From assembly GCA_905372205.1 (NCBI GenBank), contig CAJPOH010000064.1, positions 1 to 6,034 on the forward strand: a stretch of DNA of 6,034 nucleotides, in the 5' to 3' direction. The translations under genes were made by a program, and so were the position numbers. How positions within the stretch are numbered: the stretch's first letter is position 1; the number at the start of each line of letters is the position of its first letter. Shown here in pieces: positions 1-5,173 of the stretch. Origin of the DNA: an uncultured Treponema sp. (GTDB taxonomy: Bacteria; Spirochaetota; Spirochaetia; Treponematales; Treponemataceae). Below the pieces are notes generated by a model, which saw only the letters and a list, made by a program, of their open reading frames with translations, did not search any database and was not told the origin of the DNA.

Positions 1-329
1 AAAAAGCAAAAGGAGAAATAAAGATTTCTCATTTTGATACAACACTCGAAAAGATTTTAGGCAAATATTCTACGTCTAAGACTGTGGAACTCATAAAATG
101 TGGCGGAGATGATCCCGTTGTTTCTGAAAGAGAACAATGGAACGATGGTTCCAATACTCTTTGCATAGCACCGGGTAAAATCATAGTTTATTCACGGAAC
201 GAAGTAACAAATGAAATATTAAACAAGAAAGGTTTAAAAGTGATTGAAATCCCAGATTCTGAACTTTCTCGAGGAAGAGGTGGGCCTAGATGCATGAGTA
301 TGCCTTTCTATAGAGAAGAACTCAAATAA
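1..329 (+). CDS. arcA: Arginine deiminase, C-terminal part (5' end outside the window)
   Basis: Arginine deiminase hydrolyses L-arginine to citrulline and ammonia in the cytoplasm. It is the first step of the ADI pathway, which yields ATP through carbamate kinase and raises pH. The reading frame is open from base 3 to the TAA at 327-329, about 108 codons, so this is roughly the last quarter of a protein usually near 400 residues. A GTG at 84 lies inside this open frame and is not a real start. Family signatures are clear: [11 protein letters not shown] (codons at about 129-161), the APG segment, YSRNEVTN, the [16 protein letters not shown] stretch, and the final REE. The cysteine at 291-293 matches the catalytic nucleophile that forms the amidino-thioester intermediate. 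The catalytic core residues of the N-terminal part cannot be seen. No ADI-pathway partner follows on this side, and no convincing intrinsic terminator with a U-tract follows the stop. Confidence 0.96.
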   Translation, partial: KAKGEIKISHFDTTLEKILGKYSTSKTVELIKCGGDDPVVSEREQWNDGSNTLCIAPGKIIVYSRNEVTNEILNKKGLKVIEIPDSELSRGRGGPRCMSMPFYREELK

Positions 330-360
330 TATACTTTCGTTTAAACAACCCTCTTTATCA

Positions 361-476
361 TTAAAGCTTGAGTTTTCTGCATAGCTGAAACTTGCCATTC
401 TTTGGGAGTGGCAAGGCTGAGGGTATTTGTTTTAGTGCTACCTTGCTTGGGGTGCATCTGATTCAAAGACTAAAAC
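361..476. other. Structured, relatively GC-rich intergenic block (candidate structured RNA or dispersed repeat)
   Basis: Bases 391-460 are about 50% G+C (35 of 70), against roughly a third around them. The block contains several inverted repeats. CTTGCCA (391-397) pairs with TGGCAAG (409-415) and extends inward to a 10-bp stem (one G-U) with a 5-base loop. GCAAGG (411-416) pairs with CCTTGC (441-446). GTTTTAGT (429-436) pairs perfectly with ACTAAAAC (469-476). AGTTT (371-375) pairs with AAACT (388-392). The first two stems share bases 411-415, so they exclude each other. There is no good T-run just after the 391-415 stem, so it is a poor intrinsic terminator. It could be the arcA 3' UTR, a separate small RNA on either strand, or a copy of an intergenic repeat. 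I recognise no Rfam family. The strand is unknown. Confidence 0.35.
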
Positions 477-510
477 TTACCTATATTTTTTATCAACCTA
501 AACTAAAATA

Positions 511-540
511 TTGATTTCTCTCTTTTTTTTATGGTAGAAT
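511..540 (+). promoter_or_regulatory. Sigma70-type promoter of the epimerase gene
   Basis: A -35 box TTGATT (511-516) and a -10 box TAGAAT (535-540) are separated by 18 bp. TG at 532-533 gives an extended -10. Transcription would start near 547, leaving a leader of about 20 bases before the ATG at 567, with the Shine-Dalgarno GGGAGGG at 556-562. The spacer contains (TC) repeats and a run of eight T (523-530), so its length could change by slippage. The placement is a sequence match only; no start site is shown. Confidence 0.6.
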
Positions 541-566
541 AGAAGAATTACTTCTGGGAGGGATGT

Positions 567-1562
567 ATGGTATTTCTAGTTACTGGAGCTGCAGGTTTTA
601 TAGGCTATTTTCTTTCAAAAAGATTGCTAGATGAAGGGAACACTGTTTTAGGACTGGATTCTCTTAATGAGTATTACCCTGTTTCACTGAAACAAGAACG
701 TTTGAGTTTGCTTTCAAAAAATAGAAATTTTAAGTTTTTTATGGGCAGGCTTGAAGACAGAGACATTATAGATTTTATCTTTACTAATCATAAACTCGAT
801 GCAGTAATTCATCTTGCAGCACAAGCTGGAGTGAGATATAGCATAGAAAATCCTAAAAGCTATGTAGATTCAAACCTCATTGGTTTTTTCACTGTATTGG
901 AAGCTTGTAGAAAATTCAAAGTGCCTCATTTTCTTTTTGCTTCTAGCTCTTCGGTGTATGGAAACAATCCTACATCTCCTTACACTGAAGACTTAATATG
1001 TGATTCCCCTTTAAGTCTATATGCTGCAACAAAAAAATCAAATGAACTTATAGCGTATAGTTATAGCCATTTATATCAAATTCCATCAACTGCACTAAGA
1101 TTTTTCACTGTCTATGGTCCTTATGGAAGGCCTGACATGGCATATTATAAATTTGCAAATAAGATTATGAAAAATGAACCTATTCAAGTGTTTAACAATG
1201 GAAAATTATATAGAGATTTCACATATATTGATGATGTTATTGAAGCAATAATCCGTCTTATTCCATTAGCTCCTGATGGTAAAAATCAAGATACTCCTCC
1301 TGAATGTGCCAGTCAAAATACTTATTTTGATGTGTTTAATATTGGAAATGAACATCCAGTTCTACTACTTGATTTTATCGAAATCCTAGAAGATAAGCTA
1401 GGCAAGAAAGCTATAAAACAACTCATTGCAATGCAAAAAGGCGATTCATATAAAACATGTGCTTCCACAAAAAAACTTTATGATAAAATTGGGTGGAAGC
1501 CTTTTACGCCTTTAGAAGAAGGTTTGCAAGAGTTTGCAAAGTGGTTTTTAAGTCATAGATAA
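567..1562 (+). CDS. NAD-dependent epimerase, UDP-glucuronate 4-epimerase type
   Basis: This is a 331-residue member of the extended short-chain dehydrogenase/reductase family. The likely reaction is interconversion of UDP-glucuronate and UDP-galacturonate for surface polysaccharide, in the cytoplasm. Visible motifs are the Rossmann loop TGAAGFIG (residues 6-13), Asp31 at the end of beta-2 for NAD ribose binding, HLAAQAGVRYS (82-92), the catalytic serine region SSSS (126-129), and YxxxK (Tyr152, Lys156). RFFTVYGPYGRPDMA (178-192) and RDFTYIDD (216-223) are typical of the CapI/LpsL/WbnF group of UDP-GlcA 4-epimerases, as is the QKGD...T.A stretch near 290-300. The length fits the family. The ATG is set by GGGAGGG four bases upstream. 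No other polysaccharide gene adjoins it, and the gene has its own promoter. UDP-glucose or UDP-GlcNAc 4-epimerase is the alternative, but the RFFTVYGP-GRPDMA motif argues for uronate. The gene ends 6 bp from the convergent nrnA-like gene with no clear terminator. Confidence 0.9.
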   Translation: MVFLVTGAAGFIGYFLSKRLLDEGNTVLGLDSLNEYYPVSLKQERLSLLSKNRNFKFFMGRLEDRDIIDFIFTNHKLDAVIHLAAQAGVRYSIENPKSYVDSNLIGFFTVLEACRKFKVPHFLFASSSSVYGNNPTSPYTEDLICDSPLSLYAATKKSNELIAYSYSHLYQIPSTALRFFTVYGPYGRPDMAYYKFANKIMKNEPIQVFNNGKLYRDFTYIDDVIEAIIRLIPLAPDGKNQDTPPECASQNTYFDVFNIGNEHPVLLLDFIEILEDKLGKKAIKQLIAMQKGDSYKTCASTKKLYDKIGWKPFTPLEEGLQEFAKWFLSHR

Positions 1563-1568
1563 TAAGAT

Positions 1569-2543
1569 TTAAGATTTAATATCCATTTGAGCCTTAAAAG
1601 CTTCTATTATTTTGGGAATAAGAGATTTGTACGTTCCTTCAGTGCAAGCACCCGAGGCTTGTTTATGCCCTCCACCTTCAAATTGCATTGCAACAAGGCT
1701 TACGTCAATCTTATCAAAAGATCTAAGCCCAATCGAACAATGGTTTTCATCTTCTTGCTTAACTACCACTATTGCTTCAACATCTTTTATTGCTTGAAGC
1801 AACATATACAATGTGTCTGAGTCTCTTCCATCCAACCCAAACTCTAAAAAGTCATCATAAGTTTGGTAAGTAACAGCTAAACTGCCATCATAGTGAAGAG
1901 TAAGACGTTCAAGACTTCTTCCAATTAGGATTCGAGACGCAAAAGACTTGTTGCCATTCATTTGTGCAAAGATTATCTTTGGACTTACCCCTGTTGCAAC
2001 TAAACGTGAAACATACAAGAAAGTATCACTACTTTTTTCATCAAGATGCCTAAAAAAACCTGTATCTGTGCATATTCCAAACAAAAGAAAAAAAGCCTCT
2101 TCTTTTGTTAGATTACCTTCCATTTTTTCAATTACATCTTGCACTAGTAGGCAAGCAGCAGGAGATGATGCATCCACAAAAAAAGTGGAAGCTTTTTCAT
2201 TATTTGTAGCGTGATGATCAATAACTGCAATAGGTAAGTCTCTAATTTCTTCTTCTACGCTACCTGTTCTTTCTATATTTGAGCAATCAACAATAATTAC
2301 GCCCGAATCTTTTTTATACTCACTAGGCAAAGTTTTATTAAAAAGAGATTCATATTGCATTATTTCTGTTCTTTTGAATGGTCCTGCAGAAAGAAGAAAA
2401 GTTTTTTTTCCTAGTCGCTTTAAGAATAGAGAAAGAGCCAAGCTACTTCCTACACAATCTCCATCTGGTTCTTTGTGTCCTACAATAATAATTTTTGAAT
2501 ATCTATTTATAAAATCTATTAAACCTTCTGGCACAATACGCAT
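1569..2543 (-). CDS. nrnA: DHH/DHHA1 phosphoesterase, bifunctional nanoRNase/pAp phosphatase
   Basis: This 324-residue cytoplasmic protein has the two-domain layout of NrnA. In that family it degrades RNA of about 2-5 nucleotides to monomers and dephosphorylates 3'-phosphoadenosine 5'-phosphate (pAp) to AMP, with Mn2+. The N-terminal DHH domain shows HKEPDGDCVGSS (residues 23-34; metal ligands His23, Asp27, Asp29), VDCS with Asp86, the signature DHH at 109-111, and GICTDTGFF with Asp160. The C-terminal DHHA1 domain carries the substrate-binding GGGHKQASG at 290-298. All expected metal ligands are present and the length is normal. The ATG at 2541-2543 is set by an AAGGAGG Shine-Dalgarno on the minus strand (about 2552-2557), 8 bases upstream. 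No clear promoter is visible between it and the upstream terminator at 2613-2649, although that terminator implies one. A run of eight A falls in codons 45-48. Confidence 0.93.
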   Translation of the reverse strand: MRIVPEGLIDFINRYSKIIIVGHKEPDGDCVGSSLALSLFLKRLGKKTFLLSAGPFKRTEIMQYESLFNKTLPSEYKKDSGVIIVDCSNIERTGSVEEEIRDLPIAVIDHHATNNEKASTFFVDASSPAACLLVQDVIEKMEGNLTKEEAFFLLFGICTDTGFFRHLDEKSSDTFLYVSRLVATGVSPKIIFAQMNGNKSFASRILIGRSLERLTLHYDGSLAVTYQTYDDFLEFGLDGRDSDTLYMLLQAIKDVEAIVVVKQEDENHCSIGLRSFDKIDVSLVAMQFEGGGHKQASGACTEGTYKSLIPKIIEAFKAQMDIKS

Positions 2544-2612
2544 ACACTACGCCTCCTTATGAGAAACGAAGAAATAAAAGAAAAGGGAACTTGATAACTG
2601 ATGCTTGTGATG

Positions 2613-2649
2613 AAAAAAAGCTAACCTTAAAAAACTGAAGGTTAGCTTT
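2613..2649 (-). terminator. Rho-independent terminator of the 2656-3057 gene
   Basis: A perfect 12-bp stem pairs 2617-2628 with 2638-2649 around a 9-base loop. Read on the minus strand it begins seven bases after the TAA stop of the small secreted-protein gene and ends in seven or more T (complement of 2613-2619). This is a strong intrinsic terminator. It separates that gene from nrnA, which lies downstream on the same strand. On the plus strand the following bases (TTTAACAAATT) give little U-tract, so it acts mainly in one direction. Confidence 0.92.
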
Positions 2650-2655
2650 AACAAA

Positions 2656-3057
2656 TTAGAATTGGAGTTCTATTGTCTCGTTTGAAAACTTTCCATCGTA
2701 CTCTGAAGGATTTGGTAAAAAGCCCCAAACAGGATGGCGTGGATTATCAACAGGTAAACATACTTTAACAAACTCAAATTTTCCATTCTTTGTGAACACA
2801 GACATATATGGAGAAATTCTAGTATTAATCTTTCTAATTTCACCTCGTCCGTCTTGTGGACTAAACCATTTATGAGGCACAAAAACTTCACCTGTTTGGA
2901 GATTAGCTCTCCTATAAATTACGTAATAACCATCATTATGTTGATAAGCCTTAACTATTGGCACATTAACATAATACATTTCAGCTTCTTTAGTCTCTTG
3001 AGCATGTAAAAACAAGCCTGCAACCAGCAAAAGAAGAATAAAATAAGACTTTTTCAT
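2656..3057 (-). CDS. Small exported protein of unknown function
   Basis: This is a 133-residue protein that I do not recognise. The N-terminus is a clear signal peptide: MKK, a hydrophobic core (residues 5-17), then LHA before Gln20, which suits signal peptidase I cleavage after Ala19. There is no lipobox cysteine, so the mature protein of about 114 residues is probably periplasmic or outer-surface and soluble. No further membrane segment is seen. The mature part is rich in aromatic and basic residues (MYYVNVP at 27-33, GYYVIYRRA at 43-51, VPHKWF at 60-65, HPVWGFLPNP at 108-117), with a single cysteine at 100, and looks like a small beta-rich domain. The ATG is supported by AAAGGAG on the minus strand, 7 bases upstream. 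It is a single-gene unit with its own promoter (3097-3125) and strong terminator (2613-2649), so it is probably a real, well-expressed gene. Confidence 0.82.
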   Translation of the reverse strand: MKKSYFILLLLVAGLFLHAQETKEAEMYYVNVPIVKAYQHNDGYYVIYRRANLQTGEVFVPHKWFSPQDGRGEIRKINTRISPYMSVFTKNGKFEFVKVCLPVDNPRHPVWGFLPNPSEYDGKFSNETIELQF

Positions 3058-3096
3058 AAAACCACTCCTTTGTATGTGTTTTGAAAACTGCCCTCA

Positions 3097-3125
3097 ATTA
3101 TACATATTTTATCTTTGATTTTCAA
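3097..3125 (-). promoter_or_regulatory. Sigma70-type promoter of the small exported-protein gene
   Basis: On the minus strand, TTGAAA (3125 to 3120) and a consensus TATAAT (3102 to 3097) are 17 bp apart, the optimal spacing. Transcription would start near 3090, giving a leader of about 33 bases that contains the AAAGGAG ribosome site. A small inverted repeat TTGA-TTT-TCAA (3115-3125) covers the -35 box. Its plus-strand half gives a TTGATT, but no good plus-strand -10 follows. Confidence 0.72.
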
Positions 3126-3173
3126 CCATATTTTTTTAATAGACCCTGATTAATTGTGAATAGGGAATTAATA

Positions 3174-3293
3174 ATGAGTCTTCTCAAACTTCTACAATTG
3201 AAAACAAATCAAAGTAATGACAATCTTAGTAAATACAGCCCCCTATCTTTACTTTTTTATAAAACTCAAATTTATTACGATAATATGTATTGA
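3174..3293 (+). CDS. Possible 39-codon leader ORF upstream of fliG
   Basis: A short frame starts at ATG 3174 with an AGGGA Shine-Dalgarno-like site at 3162-3166, 7 bases upstream, and ends at the TGA at 3291-3293. The peptide begins MSLLKLLQLK and ends YYDNMY; no family is recognised. It is in the same frame as fliG. Its stop lies inside the fliG ribosome site GAGGTGG (3292-3298), ten bases before the fliG ATG, so translation could be coupled. Against it: 39 open codons can arise by chance in AT-rich DNA, and a possible -10 element at 3279-3284 would start fliG transcription downstream of this ORF. It may be a leader peptide or simply the fliG 5' region. Confidence 0.25.
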   Translation: MSLLKLLQLKTNQSNDNLSKYSPLSLLFYKTQIYYDNMY

Positions 3294-3302
3294 GGTGGTT
3301 TT

Positions 3303-4346
3303 ATGGCTAACATTGATGAAATAATGAAAGAAAAAGGACTTATCAAAGTTCCTGTAGAAAAAGAAAAAGATAATCCATATAGAAAAGTCGCAAAGTTTTT
3401 ATTTATTATCGGTGCAAACCAAGCAAGCCGTGTTATTAAAAGTCTGTCTAATGAGCAAGTGGATAAGATAGTTAAAGAACTTGTAACCATTCAAACAATT
3501 GGCAAAGATGAAGCAGAAGAAATATTAAAAGAGTTTTCTGGTCTTTATGACAAAGCAAAACTAGGTTTTGGTGGAATAAACACTGCAAGAGACATGCTAG
3601 AAAAAGCTTTTGGTAAGGAAAGAGCAGACAAAATTATAGAAAGTAGCATTCCAGAAGAAAAGAAAGTAAATTTTGATTATCTTAAAGACATCGATAATGA
3701 AACTCTTAGCCTATTACTAGAAGGAGAAATGACTGCCACTAAAGCTCTAATTTTGTCTAGGTTGCCTGCAAAACAGGTTGCAAAATATATTAGTAGTGTT
3801 CAAGATAAAAATGAGATCATCAAAGCTATGTTAGGCATGAAAAATGTGAGTTCTGACGTCCTTTTTGAAGTTGGACAAGCTATGCATAAGAAAATGAGTA
3901 AGATTAAGATTGCAACGACATCTATTGACGGAAAAAGTTCTTTATTAAGCATCTTGAGAAATCTTGATTATAAGGCAGGAGAAGAAATTATTGATTCTAT
4001 TGCAGAAAATGATGCATTCCTTGCAAAAACATTAAAAGAAAATATTTTTACGCTTGATGATATTATAAGTGTCCCTGATTTTCAATTGCAAAAATTTTTG
4101 TTTGGCTTTGATGATGACCTTCTTACTAAGCTCATTCATGGAAAAAATGATGCCTTTAGAAATAAAATCTTATCAAATCTTTCTGCTGGTAGGGGAAAGA
4201 GAATTGAGGAAGAAGAAAAGATGCAAGAATTCTTTTTGAAAAAGGATGTTAAAGAAGCTACAAACACATTTATGCAAAAAATAAGAGAGGCACAAGGAAA
4301 AGGAGAGCTTGAAATTCTTATAGGCGATGAAGCTCAGTGGGTTTAG
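3303..4346 (+). CDS. fliG: Flagellar motor switch protein FliG, divergent spirochete FliG1 type
   Basis: FliG forms the ring on the cytoplasmic face of the MS ring, binding FliF, FliM and the stator. This 347-residue protein has a FliG N-terminal domain (about 25-115, starting YRKVAKFLFIIGANQASRVI), a middle domain (about 125-200) and a C-terminal torque domain (about 210-340, ending GELEILIG, like FliG C-termini). The first 25 residues are a charged extension. The middle-domain EHPQ motif that contacts FliM is replaced by EMTA (142-145). By hand alignment to E. coli, the torque-helix acidic pair Asp288/Asp289 is kept as Glu303/Glu304, but Lys264 becomes His279 and Arg281 becomes Gly296, with Arg297 next. 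Spirochetes usually have two FliG copies. In Borrelia, FliG2 is the essential switch protein and FliG1 an accessory one, and this protein fits FliG1. It stands alone, with no flagellar neighbour. GAGGTGG (3292-3298) sets the ATG. No clear terminator follows. Confidence 0.9.
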   Translation: MANIDEIMKEKGLIKVPVEKEKDNPYRKVAKFLFIIGANQASRVIKSLSNEQVDKIVKELVTIQTIGKDEAEEILKEFSGLYDKAKLGFGGINTARDMLEKAFGKERADKIIESSIPEEKKVNFDYLKDIDNETLSLLLEGEMTATKALILSRLPAKQVAKYISSVQDKNEIIKAMLGMKNVSSDVLFEVGQAMHKKMSKIKIATTSIDGKSSLLSILRNLDYKAGEEIIDSIAENDAFLAKTLKENIFTLDDIISVPDFQLQKFLFGFDDDLLTKLIHGKNDAFRNKILSNLSAGRGKRIEEEEKMQEFFLKKDVKEATNTFMQKIREAQGKGELEILIGDEAQWV

Positions 4347-4441
4347 TAAAATATGTACTAATTAATTTAACCATCTCAAAATAGCTTTGTGAGGCACAAT
4401 TAATCTAAGAGACTCCTTAAAACTCACACGAGAATCTTCGC

Positions 4442-5146
4442 TTAAAAAGCTGTATATGGTACTATTTCTTTGATGTTGATATATAATTCAATCTCTGCCT
4501 TAAAAAGCCCTGATGTGCAGAATAAACGTGGCGAGCTTTTTATAAGCACTTCGCCTATTATTTCTTTTGGTCTATTTTTTTCAATTTTTCTAGCATAGCT
4601 ATGAATCGCCTTTTTTATAGCATCTATATAGGCTTTTTTAACTCCTTCTGTTTCGTTTTTACGAAGTCCCTCTCCTCTCCCTTTTATAGACTTATATTTT
4701 AGATCTTGCCAGCTTTTATGACGTGCAATTTCATCATTTGAAAGATTATACTCTGCCCAGCAATAAATATATGGATACTTAACTCTCACCTCTTTTATAC
4801 TTATCTCTTCTTTTTTTATTTTTTCTTCTCCGATTGGCTTCATTTCAAAGACTTCTTTCACGCCACGTCTTGCATCACTGGGGGTGTATGAAAACTCCCA
4901 ACCATAGCTCATCCCCGTAAGCAAAAAACTAGAAACTTCTTGTAAAGCCATTTTTGGTGGAATAAAGGTAGAACTATCATCGCCATCCATCGTTCCGGGC
5001 TGTCCTTCCAAAAATGCCCAAACAGGCACTCTCATAATCCTAGCACTATCATCAGTGCTTCCCGAATAATATTCGCACGACGCATTTGATGTAAGAAAAA
5101 ATAAAAGTAACATAAATAAATGTCTATATTTCATCATATGATTCAC
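4442..5146 (-). CDS. Exported protein of unknown function, possible lipoprotein
   Basis: This 234-residue protein belongs to no family I recognise. The N-terminus is a signal peptide with a hydrophobic core at about residues 9-19, ending TSNASC at 19-24. Cys24 could be lipidated under the relaxed spirochete lipobox, but Asn at -3 is unusual; signal peptidase I cleavage after Ala22 is the alternative. No other membrane span is seen. The mature part has an N-terminal section (VPVWAFLEG at 41-49; FLLTGMSYGWEFSYTPSDARRG at about 74-95) and a lysine-rich, probably helical section (about 145-195), then a strand-like C-terminus. Cysteines lie at 24, 129 and 210. The listed GTG start has AAGAGA only about 4 bases upstream; ATG at 5137 or 5134 is equally possible and puts MK directly before the hydrophobic core. 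It follows the PHP gene by 27 bp on the same strand, probably in one transcript. Confidence 0.8.
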   Translation of the reverse strand: MNHMMKYRHLFMLLLFFLTSNASCEYYSGSTDDSARIMRVPVWAFLEGQPGTMDGDDSSTFIPPKMALQEVSSFLLTGMSYGWEFSYTPSDARRGVKEVFEMKPIGEEKIKKEEISIKEVRVKYPYIYCWAEYNLSNDEIARHKSWQDLKYKSIKGRGEGLRKNETEGVKKAYIDAIKKAIHSYARKIEKNRPKEIIGEVLIKSSPRLFCTSGLFKAEIELYINIKEIVPYTAF

Positions 5147-5173
5147 TAATTCTCTTAGATTTTATTGCAAGAT

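Noticed and set aside
391..420. Intrinsic terminator for arcA
   Set aside because: The 391-415 stem is good, but the following bases (GCTGAGGGTA) have no T-run, so it does not meet the usual pattern.
341..457. A 38-codon minus-strand ORF (starts MHPKQGSTKT) through the structured block
   Set aside because: It has no Shine-Dalgarno or promoter, and it lies across the inverted repeats, whose complementarity better explains the base composition.
429..476. GTTTTAGT/ACTAAAAC pair resembling the ends of type II CRISPR repeats and anti-repeats
   Set aside because: Only eight bases match. There is no repeat array, spacer or cas gene in the window, and the pair is simply an inverted repeat.
2402..2409. 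Slippery A-run in nrnA (A AAA AAA in phase) as a programmed -1 frameshift site
   Set aside because: The zero frame encodes the whole normal-length enzyme, and I saw no downstream stimulatory structure; A-runs are common in this DNA.
1587..2562. Several plus-strand ORFs of 61-88 codons antisense to nrnA
   Set aside because: They lie opposite a complete, motif-rich gene, lack ribosome sites, and have no recognisable content; they are frame shadows.
3260..3284. Sigma28 (flagellar) promoter for fliG: TAAA at 3260-3263 with TACGATAA at 3276-3283
   Set aside because: The -10-like part matches 6 of 8 bases of GCCGATAA, but the spacing from TAAA is 12 rather than about 15, so it is not called. 5' RACE would decide.
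3275..3490. Minus-strand ORF of 71 codons at the fliG start
   Set aside because: It is antisense to the clear FliG N-terminal domain and has no independent support.
4387..4399. TTGTG-AGG-CACAA hairpin between fliG and the convergent gene
   Set aside because: The stem is only 5 bp with no T-run on either strand, too weak to call as a terminator. The rest of the 4347-4441 gap shows nothing else.
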